A stretch of 64,000 bases of DNA from Lasioglossum baleicum (lineage: Eukaryota; Arthropoda; Insecta; Hymenoptera; Halictidae), in the NCBI RefSeq assembly GCF_051020765.1, contig NC_134935.1, positions 17,423,579-17,487,578 on the forward strand, given 5' to 3'. This document shows, in pieces, positions 25,822 through 36,391 of the stretch. The position numbers and the translations under genes were made by a program. The notes beneath the pieces are model-generated. The model had not been told where the DNA came from and made no database searches. It was given only the letters and a program-made list of their open reading frames with translations. Numbering within the stretch: position 1 is the first letter of the stretch; the number at the start of each line of letters is the position of its first letter.

Positions 25822-26300
25822 AAAAATAACAGTTATTCTACAATTTTCTACGATAAACGTTATTAATAAAGAGTTGATTATTATTGAAATTTAAGATGAT
25901 GTACGCAGAATATACAGAACAAAAATCGAAGAACAAAATGATTATAAAATATCGATTTTTATACTTTTTGGTTAATAACTGTTATCGATCAACTGTTTCG
26001 ATTGCTTAAAGCAGTTATCGATGAGAGAAGTTCTTTTCGATCGCTCATGCGGATCTTCATGCAAAATAAAAATGTTTTGCATTGATTGTGGGAAGCAGGA
26101 ATAACAAAAAAAATTGATTTCATCCCTCAACATACAGATCCCGCAGTCTACTCATAACAGTTATCAATGGGAGGAATTTATTTCTATCGCTCATAACAAT
26201 TATTGATGAGAGAAATTGATTTCGATCACTCATAACAGTTATCGATGATCGCATTTCTTTCACTTGTTCATAATGATTATTGACGAGGAAACTCATTTTG
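25822..26300. repeat. Repeat with minisatellite tail, interrupted by a MITE
   Basis: 25822-26046 carries TAACAGTTATTCTA, GTTGATTATTATTGAAATTTAAGAT and AAATATCGATTTTTATA, all found inverted at 38020-38290. From about 25978 to 26300 a ~37-bp unit built on CTCATAACAGTTATCGATGA with GAGAAATTGATTTCGAT repeats five or six times. A GACTGCGGATC-family MITE sits inside the array at about 26047-26150. No coding content. Confidence 0.7.
26047..26150. mobile_element. GACTGCGGATC-family MITE nested in a minisatellite
   Basis: Starts near TGCGGATCTTCATGCAAAAT and ends CCCGCAGTC before TA. The interior ATGTTTTGCATTGATTG matches copies at 53097, 54250 and 58340. The flanking array words (GCTCA on the left, CTCATAACAG on the right) show insertion into an existing repeat. 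Confidence 0.7.
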
Positions 26301-26713
26301 GTTGCTTATTTAATTATTGAGTTACTATTACTATTACTATTATATTATTGAGTTATTGGGTAGTACAAAGAATATCATCGAAATGGATTGATCATGAAGA
26401 TCGCCAGCCGCCATATTAAATTGTTCACTGTATCATTTTGAATCATCTCACTGTATTAAATCGTCCCCCGTGTATGAAACTATGAAGCGTTGGTCAGCCG
26501 GTTTTCACGTAAAAGGATTTCCATCGGGAGAGGGATCTCGAGAGTGAGGGATCGATGCACACAGAGGCCGTGATTAAGCGGGAGTATCATCCGCCGAGCA
26601 TTTTTGAACACACGAACAAGAGCGCGATTGATTTTCTTGTCACAAGTTTAATTACTTGCGGATGATGAACGATCTGAGCGCTAGCCGGAGTTACTGTTAA
26701 TCGCGTAAATATA

Positions 26714-26763
26714 CAGAGAGAAAAAGAGAGGATAAGAGAGAGAGAGGGGGGGGCGGGGAAGAG
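26714..26763. repeat. (GA)n and G-rich low-complexity tract
   Basis: Interrupted GA repeats running into GGGGGGGCGGGG; a shorter pure (GA) tract follows at 26911-26923. Confidence 0.85.
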
Positions 26764-27424
26764 ATTCTCCGCACTATCGACGCAAAAAATGCCCGTTTGA
26801 CGAAACCGTGAGCACGTGTAACCCCCCGCATTGTAGTATAACAGCGAGTTAGCTGTTAAATTGTTTTTTCTTCTCTCTCGTCGATCCTCGCTGAACATCC
26901 TCTCGGATAAGAGAGAGAGAGAGGGGAGAACCGTGGAGAAGAGAGGGAAACAACGTTCCTCTTAACTGACAGTCAAATTTTCCCGTGGAAAAGCTTGATG
27001 GAAGCACCGACGGCTTGGACTAGTGCAAAAGCGACCGGTATCTGAAAACGTTAAGAGAGGAAAACAAGCCGATGGATCTTCCGCCGGTCAAAAGTTTTAA
27101 TTAATCGGGGCGCCACCGCACCGTGGTCGTGAGGTATTTTTATTAATTTTCCAACCCCGGTGCGTTTGCTTCTTCTTGCTTCGCTGTTCTCGAAGCCGTC
27201 AAGCTCCTCCAGCGCTGGAATCAGCCCTAACAGCGTCACGCTACACGCTACACGCTATGAGAACGATAATTGCTTCGAAGTTCGAACGTTCCACGTTGCG
27301 ATGCGATGCGATGGGACGCCATGTGATGCAGAACGATGCAGAACGATGCAACGAAGAGCCCGGAGAGAACGGAGCCTGATTAAGTTTATTTGAGGGAAAC
27401 TTTCGCGCCTAGGAACGTATTATA

Positions 27425-27874
27425 CAGGGCAAGTCACCTAACGTTGCCACCTCAAATATCTTTGTTGTTTCTAAAGTTACGTCAAATGTCTGAAGAACAA
27501 AGTTCAGTCGGGCTCACATGATACCAAAAATGTTTTTGTTTTTATATGATTTTTCTTAGAGATTTCAAGGTCACCTTCATTGTTTTAACTGGAAGCACCC
27601 TTTTTTAAACAACTATAATGATAGCCCCTTTCATTGAGAATACAGTGACTATAATTACCCATGCACGGGTAAACTTTCTAAGTAGCTCCTAGTCCATATA
27701 ACAGACACAGAACATTATTATTTTGCGTTCACCATTAAAAATTCGCAGTCTACTCGTTAATCACTTACTACTTTTCGAAGCCCCTTATTCGTAGCATTCA
27801 TACTTAGGCTTTAAAAACAACAAAGATATTTGAGATTAGGTGGTATTTGAGGCAACGTTAGGTGACTCACCCTG
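27425..27874. mobile_element. TA-flanked palindromic MITE (450 bp)
   Basis: Left end CAGGGCAAGTCACCTAACGT after TA (27423-27424), right end complement of CAGGGTGAGTCACCTAACGT before TA (27875-27876). Arms also share CTCAAATATCTTTGTTGTTT. A partial inverted copy lies at 24765-25014. Tc1/mariner-type by its TA flanks; non-coding. Confidence 0.85.
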
Positions 27875-27959
27875 TATATAATAATCTGCGAGTGAATGGA
27901 AATTTCTTTCAGAATTGATTCATAAATTTTGAAATTTTTTCGGCGAGGCCTTCTTTTAA

Positions 27960-28187
27960 CACTAGCCTTGAAAGTAACTGGTACATGTTATTGTACCTAT
28001 ACAAATATGTACCTTATAAAAATGACAAGATTGATTTTATTTGAACTTTGTGCAGCTCCTATTGTAATATGTGCTCCACTAAAGATATCTATAATTCATT
28101 TCTTATGAAATTATTTTTATTACATCAACAATCGTAAAATAAAAAATCTGAAACCGGTCATTTTGACCGGTGATGGTGGGGTTAGTG
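27960..28187. mobile_element. TTAA-flanked (piggyBac-type) MITE, copy 1
   Basis: CACTAGCC... to ...GGGGTTAGTG between TTAA at 27956-27959 and 28188-28191. The interior ACCGGTCATTTTGACCGGTGATGGTGG is a short internal palindrome near one end. Copy 2 lies at 52672-52893 in the opposite orientation. The TTAA target duplication is the piggyBac hallmark. Non-coding. Confidence 0.85.
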
Positions 28188-28746
28188 TTAAAGAAGAACT
28201 GTTCCGCTGTTGTTTTTTCATCTTTGGGTTTCGGAGTTTTCGGCGGTGGATGTTCGTGCGAAAATAAACGAGGAGCCCAGCTGGGGATTACGCGTTCGAC
28301 GCGAGTACACGGCGAGCATTAATTTCGACGGGCAGGACGACGCTCGAACGACAAACCGTAACCGCGCGTAAAACAAATCGGTTGTCGGTCGTTCGACGCT
28401 TAGTGGACGCTTCAGCACGGTTCACGACACCCGCCGTGTTCCCTGTTCCGTCGCTCGACACCGTCGACCCTCGAGCACTTCCGCCAGTAACGCAGATATG
28501 CATCGGCCGTCGTTGCACTGAAACGCCCATGAATAATCTTCTCAGTGTCCCATGGCGCCATTAGAAAATCGAAGAAACTAGACCCCAAACACTAAACACA
28601 ACGGTTCCCGTTAATTCCAAACAAATGTAATGCTCTTCTCCTCGTTACATTATTGGTTAGGAACGACGAGAGAAATCTCATGGGAATAATATCAGATGAT
28701 TGCATAAGTTCGTGTCCGATTTTATTCTGAAAAACTGCACAGCGTT

Positions 28747-29117
28747 GCAAGTAGAATAGCCGCCCGTATGGTCAGACAAGCGTAATCCAATGTTCCACGG
28801 TGACCATACCGAGTTCATCGTGCTCAATCAGTAGAACACCGCGGTCTATTGTAAGATAATTTATTCAGAGGCAGTCGGGCAGAGGAGACTATGAGGGCAC
28901 GAGTAGAACAGAATTGGACTATGATCACACAATTAGAATAGAGATGATTGCTGATGAGGCTAGTGAAATAGAAACAATCTATGATCGGACAAGTGGAATA
29001 TGATAGCCTGGGGTCAGAGCGAAATTGTTGTCCACAGACCGGCGAGTGAAGTAGATTAGTGGAATGGAATGGGACGTAGCTTGACAAGTAGAATTCGACT
29101 GTCTGTGATCAGAATGG
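28747..29117. repeat. Degenerate minisatellite, ~30-bp units
   Basis: Variants of CTATGATCNGACAAGT followed by AGAATAG recur about ten times with changes in almost every copy (CTATGATCACACAATTAGAA, CTATGATCGGACAAGTGGAA, TTGACAAGTAGAATTCGA). The words TCAGACAAG and AGTAGAACA are also found, complemented, in repeats near 44.83 and 46.35 kb. Confidence 0.55.
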
Positions 29118-29275
29118 TATCTAGCTCAAATCAAGATACTCGGTTCGAATCATCCATCAAAAACAATTTCAATAACATCTTTCGCATAAACGACTATTTC
29201 TACGAACAATTGGAAATCACAGCAAGAAGTAGTTGATTAATGAAAAACTACTATGAATGCTCATAAGGGGGGTGT

Positions 29276-29756
29276 AGAGGGAAATGGAAGGAACACAATT
29301 TTTAACTTTGGGACTTTGTTTGGAATTCCCTTTTTCGGTTTTCCGCTTATATCACGGGAACTGTGTGTCCTAGCGATAAGACCATTCTATAGAAAATTAA
29401 AGCTGACAAAATATGCTATAAGATTGATTCCGTTCAGTCTTTCGCTGTCTCGCATAGTTTCCGAGATATCCGCGCTCAAAGTTCACTAATTTTTGTCTTA
29501 TTTCATTAACTCTTCAGCACAATTAGTGAACTTTGAGCGCGGATATCTCGGAAACTATGCGAGATAGCGAAAAACTGAATCGCATCAATCTTGTGGCACA
29601 TTTTGTCAGCTTTAATTTTGTATGGAATAGTCTTATCGCTAGGATGCATAGTTTCCGTGATACAAGCGGAAAACCGAAAAAGGAGATCTTCTACTAATCC
29701 AAATTAGTCCAAACAAAGACCCAAAGTTAAAAATTGTGTTCCTTCCATTTCTCTCT
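29276..29756. mobile_element. Long hairpin (palindromic) element, ~480 bp
   Basis: The arms 29276-29489 and 29523-29756 are complements over about 215-230 bases with few mismatches; near the centre TTAGTGAACTTTGAGCGCGG and the following 30 bases pair perfectly. The loop is only 33 bases. Shared arm words include GGAAGGAACACAATTTTTAA and TTTCGGTTTTCCGCTT. No TIR/TSD type could be fixed and there is no coding sequence. Confidence 0.8.
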
Positions 29757-31381
29757 GCAACTTTTCGTTGACTGGACTAATTTTAAAAGAAAATATTAAT
29801 CCTAAATCATGTGTCAATATTAAAAATTTTCTTCTTTTGATCCTTCATTGTCGATCGTGGATCAATTGTGGAGCAATGTTTCGGTGCGGTAGCAAATAGA
29901 AAATACTTTGTATAACCACGTACCCCGTTTACAAAATGTGTTCGACTGCAAGAAGGACTGTAATTCTTCCCAAAAGTAGTGCTTGCTGGGTCGAAAGCTT
30001 ATATTACGGGCGATCACAGTATTTGCAACGCGACATCCCCTGAAATCCAACACAGCTCGAAATATCTTTTTGTTTCGTCGTAGAACAACGGCGCTATAGT
30101 ACCCAGGTAGAATTTTTCAATCGTCGCCGGATGGAGAGACAATGGCCGGATTAAAATGTGCTCTCGAGGCAGCACAGGCTGGTGTGTGGCTGATGCAGGA
30201 GGGAGACAAGCTAGCTAGACGAGCGGTCGCGTAAAATGAGTTTCACGAGAAAATGACGACTACGCGGTAGAGTTTGTCGGTGAAATTCGTTTAAGTCGAT
30301 GTCGCCTCGGCATTTCTCGTCGACCCGTCGCCCGTCGACCCGTCGTCGAGGGTCGGCAGCGCGACGGGCTGCATGTATTTCACCGTGGAAACACGTATTG
30401 CATTTACGTTAGCGTTACAACGACTTTAGGCAAGTACGTGCCCTCGCAAACTGCTCGCTCTTACGCCCTCTGTAATGCAGAAATTCGTTTCTGTCCGGCT
30501 AAATCACGGAGGAACCGGCCCGTTTGGGCTAGCCCCATCGGTAGCCGGTCACCCGAACCCTGAATTCACGCTCGGCAAATTCGAAAATTCGATCTGGACC
30601 GTGTTTTTTGTCGCCCGTTTTCCACCAATCGACCAACGCTTTTCTTGCAAATAGTAAACATTAGAAAAAAATATACTGTTTTTTGCAAGCAACGTAACGG
30701 CGTCTGTAATTTTTCTATATATGCATTGTTTTTTCAAAAATGAATGTGTCCCTCAATTTTAAAAAAATGAAATGTTATGTGTTTTCTTTATATCATATGG
30801 AAGCGTCTGCCAAATCCGAAATTAAATCGTCGACATTTTTACGGGATGAAACAGCGGTAATTGTTTCTCCTGGTTAAGAAAAACATTATGTAGCAACAGA
30901 ATGGACAGATCCTTTAACCAATTCTGTCACTCCAGGCATGGTTCTAGCAAACCACTTAAAAAATTTCGATGTAGATTAAGTCTGATAGGAGAACAAATTT
31001 TTTCCCCGAGGTCCGTCTAGTTAATATACTCTGTTATAAAAATTCACTCGGGGTCTTTCTATTTGACTAAAAACACGAATAACGTTGAAAATGTTGAGTG
31101 GTCCTAATTGGATAGCCAGGGGCTGCGTATGTTCTATGCAGTCTCTCAGGAAAGGTATTTCAACACGTAAATTCGAGAAAATGTAAATTCCGAAGCGTTG
31201 AACATCGCGCGACTCGTGTAATTATTTTGTTTAGATTTTAGATGTAATATTTAGGCGGGTGCATTCAGTGTATCGAATTTAATTGGCACTCGAGAGACCC
31301 AGGAAAATAATGCAGCAGCAGTAACCATGACAACTGAGAGTATTCAGGTTTTATAAGATAAACTGTATCAATTTCATAGTA

Positions 31382-32100
31382 CAGTGACCGAAATAATGAT
31401 AGGTTCACTTCAATTTGTTGGCATAATCTTGCGTTTAATGCAGTATTTTTTATTTTACTTATTATTGTTTATTCATTCCAATATAATTAACGAAATACAG
31501 AGCTCAATTGACTAACACAGTGTTAATTAATGTCAATTACAAATTTTCTATTACAACACTTGAATTTTAGTTGCGAAATAGACATAGGTTCATTATGTAT
31601 TTTTACATAAGAAGTTAAAAAAAAATGAAAATAATTCAGTACTTCGTTGAACCTCCTTTGTGTTTTATAACTTCAAATATTCTGCGTGAAATATTCTACG
31701 GCTCTCTAATCCCATTTTCCAATTCTGAAACAGTGCTATACCGTTTTCCATTGTCGCGTATACCTTTCGGACTAATATTCTCCAAAGATTTTCATTCGGA
31801 TTTAAGTCCGGACTCCTCGATGGCCAGGGTCTTTTCATTTTTACATTTTTTTCATCACGCAGATCGTCCCAAAAATATTAATACCCATCTGGGCCGTCCA
31901 AATTAAATTTATTTTCAACAGAAAAAATCACCGTCTTGCACTTTTCGGTCCATGACATATGATATTCTGTAAACTTTAATCTCTCCTCCATGTGGAATTC
32001 AGTTAGCGGAGGTTTTTTCGCTTTTTTACAATATTTAAGTGTCCCACTCGATGTCAACTTGCTGTACGCGTCGAACACCAAATGGCAAATCTAATTTCAT
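31382..32100 (-). mobile_element. Truncated Tc1-like transposon
   Basis: The 3' terminus CAGTGACCGAAATAATGATA begins after TA (31380-31381). The next ~150 bases match the end of the MITE at 35697-36391 at roughly 85%. The opposite terminus is missing; similarity to transposase stops near 32090. Contains the transposase remnant described separately. Confidence 0.85.
31632..32081 (-). pseudogene. Broken Tc1-family transposase
   Basis: Minus-strand translation gives RLKFTEYHMSWTEK, then VIFSVENKFNLDGPDGY, where Tc1 enzymes have FSDE: the first catalytic Asp is replaced by Val here. A stop and frame changes follow. Then comes RPWPSRSPDLNPNENLW, the Tc1 segment before the third acidic residue, joined after a deletion of the central catalytic part, and finally FEVIKHKGGSTKY and a stop, the usual C-terminus. 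The N-terminal DNA-binding region is absent. It is non-functional but clearly identifies the superfamily. Confidence 0.92.
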
Positions 32101-32421
32101 TTTTATTTTAGAGGCATTAAGCATATTTTGCGACAACAACTCTTAACGCCCGGGAAAATGAAAAGCTCGCGTTGTCGCAGAACCGCGTCGAAGATTTGCG
32201 TGGCCGGTTTTCCTTTCCTCGTGGGGGTGGGTGATTCATTTCGCGCACGATTTTCCCCGTCGATTCACGCGGCACGAAAGATTAAACGAGCCGCATGCGT
32301 GCGCGCAATTCCTATCGAACCGTTAAAGTGTATTTTATAACGCGCCGCGTCGTCTCGGATACGCCGTAGGGTGAATGCGAAAAACCAATAAATTATTTCC
32401 ACCCTATTAACGTAACCGTCG

Positions 32422-32425
<4 letters not shown>

Positions 32426-32461
<36 letters not shown>
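32426..32461. repeat. (CT)n microsatellite
   Basis: Seventeen or more uninterrupted CT dinucleotides. Confidence 0.97.
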
Positions 32462-32463
<2 letters not shown>

Positions 32464-33059
32464 CGGTAATGGATCACGGTTCGGCGATTTTTCCTTTTTC
32501 GGGAAGAAAAGTATCCATAACTCGGCCGCTCCGAACCGCGCTCTACGCCACGCCGCGCTGTGCCACGCCGTCACGTCATAATTCTTAATTCCAAAGGTGC
32601 TTGAAGCTCGCCACCGCGACCTCGATAAAAGCCTTTTAAACGAGACGTCGATACATTTCTCTCGCCCCCGAGCCACACCGATACGAACGGAGAATTAATT
32701 ACGAATATCGCGTCCCGAAATGAATGGACGAGAGCGCGCGAGCGCCAGTCCTTTTTCTCCTATTCCCTTTGTGTTTGTCTTCGACTCGAACACGCCGGTT
32801 TTCTCTCTATCCCTTTGTCCCTTTGCCCCGACGCGGTTTTTTCTTTCGCTTTCTCATTATTTAGTCCTTTCCACTGTTCCACCGGGAATTGCTAATTAGT
32901 GTGTGCTGACTTTCGTGTCTGTCACGGAGATGCTGATACCGATATTTCGGAAACATATTGCATCGACGTATTCGAATTAGATTTTTCTTTGTTCGTGGAC
33001 GGCAGGAAATTTTGAATTAGTTCCACAGTTTGTTCCACGAAAATGCTACGCACCGGAAC

Positions 33060-33390
33060 GTTTGTAAAGACATTACAAAATGTTCCTCGTGACTGAAACT
33101 ACCACGGATCTCAAGAGCGAAGTCTTTCCTTTACAACGAGCCCTTAAAACTTGATGTCCGATTTTTGTTGGTCGAGTTATTGAATTTTGAATGGGTACAC
33201 TGTCAACTGTACAACAGTAGTATAAGTTACAGCATGAGACCAAACCTGTGCCTCCTTTTTGGTCCATTAACAAGCCAAAAGAAATCGTAGATCAAGTTTC
33301 AAGGATTTGTTGTAAAGAGGAAGCTTCAATCTTCAAATCCAGAGTAGATTCATTCCCGAGAAAAATTTTTTAATGGTCCCACGAACCTGT
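33060..33390. repeat. Palindromic repeat (copy B of the 2.4-kb family)
   Basis: TTACAACGAGCCCTTAAAAC, TTGATGTCCGATTTTTGTTGG and their complements (CCAAAAGAAATCG, TTGTTGTAAAGAGGAAG) form a hairpin across 33118-33345. Sequence blocks match 2437-2780. It ends about 340 bases before coding exon 2. Confidence 0.65.
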
Positions 33391-33454
33391 GAACTTGCAG
33401 CATTTGCGAGAGGAAACGTGTCTTCAGTTTTCCATCTGCTACATTAATTGATCA

Positions 33455-33655
33455 TTTAAACTAACTAATGATTAATCATAACTAATAAGCAATAACTAAC
33501 GATTACTTAGAGCTGTGACTAACTAGTGCCATGTAGTTATGACTAACTAATCAAGAAGTTTCAACTAACTTGTTTTAAAGTTTTGACTAACAATCAAACA
33601 GACTATCAGTAATTTTTAATTATTAGTTGATGTTTGGCCAACTCTGATTCAAAGT
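33455..33655 (+). repeat. Dispersed CTAACTAAT-rich repeat, copy 1
   Basis: AATAAGCAATAACTAACGAT, TTAGAGCTGTGACTA and AATTTTTAATTATTAGTTGA, ending TGGCCAACTCTG. An inverted copy lies at 54007-54245. AT-rich, non-coding; superfamily not determined. Confidence 0.65.
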
Positions 33656-33726
33656 AATTCTTCTAGGGTCATAATTCCTCGTTTGTTGGAAGGGAAAGTT
33701 TTGAACGCACTGTCAATGTGTTGCAG

Positions 33727-33859
33727 TACCAATGGAGTCGATACAGGGGGTGGCAGGCCAGAAGGCAACTTTGCCCTGTAATATACAACCCCGCGAGCCG
33801 AACGATGCCGTCTCTATGGTGCTCTGGTTCAAAGAGGACAGCGGCGAGCCACTCTACAG
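33727..33859 (+). CDS. side-like: Sidestep-like protein, coding exon 2: first half of Ig domain 1
   Basis: Encodes residues 40-83 plus two bases of codon 84. The acceptor reads TGTTGCAG|TACC and the donor AG|GTAAGC. The sequence contains GQKATLPCNIQPR with the first Ig cysteine (Cys57), AVSMVLWFKEDSGEPLY with the core Trp73, and the LWFK-x(5)-PLY pattern characteristic of the first Ig domain of Sidestep proteins. In flies these type I membrane proteins bind Beaten-path receptors and guide axons; location here is extracellular. The preceding exon supplies phase 1 and the following exon phase 2, and both junctions keep the frame. The Ig domain is cut between Tyr83 and Ser84, with the second cysteine encoded 25.8 kb downstream. 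The paralogue among the side family cannot be decided from this part. Confidence 0.93.
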
Positions 33860-33895
33860 GTAAGCCATCATTGTTATTTACGAGTGTGGGTACAT

Positions 33896-33929
33896 GAGAG
33901 GGAAGGAGAGAGAAAGAGAGAGGAGAGAA
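33896..33929. repeat. Imperfect (GA)n tract just after exon 2
   Basis: Purine-rich GGAAGGAGAGAGAAAGAGAG beginning 37 bases after the donor. Confidence 0.85.
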
Positions 33930-35133
33930 TAGGAGACCTTTTAAATCTCCACGCAGCTCTTTCCCCGATATATTCAACGAGTCTGTCGTCGCGTGTGCCC
34001 TTGTATCGCCACCGCAAAAACCGAGCACTGTTGCAGGATTGTTGGAACCGAAAGAAATTACCATTGGCTCGCGCTTCGATTCCGTTCGCTGCGCAGAAAT
34101 AAATCGAGAACCAACGTGAGACCACTGTAACTAGAATGTGGCTGGGAGTGCGGTTCCAGCAGAGCGAAATTAAGAATTTTTTTTTATTTACATGGTCAAA
34201 AGATTTGACAAGCATTTTGCTATTGACAGCACTGATGAACCTTTCGCGTTTGTTTCACGGTGCCTATTGTGTTCAAAGAGTAGTATTTCTCCGTTCTCTT
34301 GCGGCTTTGAAATATCGCAATAAAAATTTTTAGCTGGATGCCCTTTGGGAGAATGCGGCAGAGTTTCAGTGGAACAAGTCAGCGACGTTCATAGTATTAG
34401 GGACATTTATAATTTCAATAATTGTGGAATAGAAAACCATGGTATGTTTAGTATTAAATATTTTTCAACGATTCTTTAATAAAAAATGTTTTACACACAG
34501 CCGTCCAAATAAACCGGTAAACTGTTTCATTCACCGAATCGGAAATTGTTTGATCCGTCGGGATGAACAAAACAGAAAATTGCTCGGAACGTTACGCGGC
34601 GAACGAACAACAGTGGAAATTGTAGCGGCGAGGACCGCAGTCGAAAATCTTCCAAATCGAATTTTACGTCGACAACAGAAAAACAACGCGCGGAATTGTC
34701 TGATCGAAACGAAGAGTCGCGAGGATGTCCGAAGGCGTCGCGTTTCCGGGATCAATCCCGGAAGTGGGCCACGCGAAACAACGGAAGAGGATCCGTGCTA
34801 CATCGGAATCACGGGTTGCAAGCTGGGACTTTTCCCGAGCGGGCATTACGCGTCAGCTCGTAAAAAAAAGGTCTTACTCCGCGGGCAAGAAAAATGCATA
34901 AAAGCGGCGCAAACTCTGTTTTATTCGTCTCGCGAGCCGTTCATGGTTCGCCGGCGCTCGTACGCGGTGCTCGACGCGATAAAAACTTTCGAAATGTCTT
35001 GGTTCGAAGGCGCCAATGATATTCGTGCCCCGTCGAGTGCTGCAGAAGCAGAATTCAATATTAATATTTAATCTCTGCGAACGGATGCCAACGGCGGACC
35101 GGGTTGGGTCGGGCCGGGCCGCGGGGAGAATAA

Positions 35134-35464
35134 GGCTGCGTTTATAGTTCCTGTCTCGCGTGCTTTTCGTCTCGCGTGCTTTTGGTCTCGCGAGACAAGC
35201 GGGTCATAAATTTCGAGCGGGGTCGACGGGCCCACTGTGCGAGGCACGAAAAAAGGTCTCTACGGCTTCACGGTTCGTTTAGGTAAACTACCGATAGCTT
35301 TCCTTTAAGGCGGTAGGATATCTTCGGAGACCTTTTTTTGTGCCACGCACAGCGGGGGGCACAGTGGGCCCGTCGACCCCGCTCGAAATTTCTGACCCGC
35401 TGTCTCGCGAGACCAAAAGCACGCGAGACGAAAAGCACGCGAGTCAGGAACTATAAACGCAGCC
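35134..35464 (+). mobile_element. PIF/Harbinger-type MITE, copy 2 (331 bp)
   Basis: Same ends as copy 1 (GGCTGCGTTTATAGTTCC and complement) and same orientation of the asymmetric centre. TAA flanks both sides (35131-35133, 35465-35467). By eye it differs from 13174-13503 by three substitutions and one inserted A, about 99% identity. The near identity implies recent insertion of at least one copy. Confidence 0.88.
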
Positions 35465-35696
35465 TAAATTTGCTCGCGAGCACGGCGTTGGGATTCATGC
35501 GAATCCTTAGGCTTCGCGACGCGACGGTTCGGAACCCGCGTCCACGTTATTTCAACAACCCGACCAGACAAAAGTAGTTCGCGAATATTCCGCGAGGTCG
35601 CCAAAAAAATTCTACTGGCACAATTCCGGAAAATATTTTATCGAAAATGTAGTTTGGTTTAATAGAATTAATGGAGTTAGGCTATAGACGAATATA

Positions 35697-36391
35697 CAGT
35701 GGCTGAAATAATGATAGGTTCACTGGCCGCGTCGGCTGGTTTACTGTTTCTACTTTTATTTTCGTTTTCGGAAGTGTACTGTGGCATTTGTTTTTATTTC
35801 GCAAAAATGTGTTGTACACATTGTGTAAGCAGTCAGTCGACTATCAATCGTATTAGTGTAAAGATGTACCTGTTTCAAAAATACACTCCTCAAAAGAATT
35901 AAGGGATCACTTGTGCGAACCCGAAAAATTCGTCCCACTTCACGTGATCATAACTCCGTCAAATATTGCCGTATCGATATCGTTAAACAATGGTTTGAAA
36001 GCCTGAAACCGCTAGTTTCAGATGCTCTGTTTCAAATTGTTGATATGTTGGTGTTTTACAAAGTTATAGCGAGATGAAGACAACATTGACGGTTAACAAA
36101 AATTTTGTGCAACTTTAGAACATCACACGGGGAGCAACAAATTTTTTTGATAAATCGCCGTTAATATCATTTAGAAGGGCTATCTTTCCTGTGTAAAATG
36201 TGTGGTTGTAGAATATTGTGCGATTTTTTTAACATTAAGATTAATTAACATTGTGTTGTTCAATCGAGCTGTGTGTAATTCGTTAATTATATTAGAATAA
36301 ATAAATAATAGCAAGTAAAATCAAAAATACTGCATTGAACACAACATTATGTCAACAAATTGAAGTGAACCTATCATTATTTCGGCCACTG
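35697..36391. mobile_element. Tc1-type MITE related to the 31.4-kb Tc1 relic (695 bp)
   Basis: CAGTGGCTGAAATAATGATA after TA (35695-35696) and complement of CAGTGGCCGAAATAATGATA before TA (36392-36393). The right 150 bases align with 31382-31530. The middle (from about 35884, CTCCTCAAAAGAATTAAGGGA) is unrelated to the Tc1 relic and may be a separate insertion. No transposase. Confidence 0.85.

Larger units (their letters stand above)
2139..33726 (+). other. Intron 1 of the sidestep-like gene (~31.6 kb)
   Basis: Runs from donor GTGAGT (2139) to an acceptor ending TGTTGCAG (33726); phase 1. Apart from the repeats listed separately, these stretches hold nothing I can support: 4710-7270, 7350-8030, 8210-9870, 10570-11235, 11850-12448, 12610-13170, 13770-18080, 18560-18850, 20090-22220, 22410-24760, 26300-27420, 28200-28745, 29760-31380 and 32110-33060. 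Parts of 8.3-8.7, 12.6-13.1, 16.5-17.1 and 18.0-18.6 kb are GC- and CpG-rich and show open frames on both strands without codon bias or motifs; I read these as composition effects. Enhancers or small RNA genes could hide here unseen. Confidence 0.85.

Noticed and set aside
29253..29489. 78-codon open frame on the + strand
   Set aside because: It is one arm of the long palindrome; the other arm does not conserve the frame.
34439..35071. 210-codon open frame on the + strand
   Set aside because: No recognisable family, signal or domain, no splice logic with the host gene, and overlapping minus-strand frames in the same GC-rich stretch.
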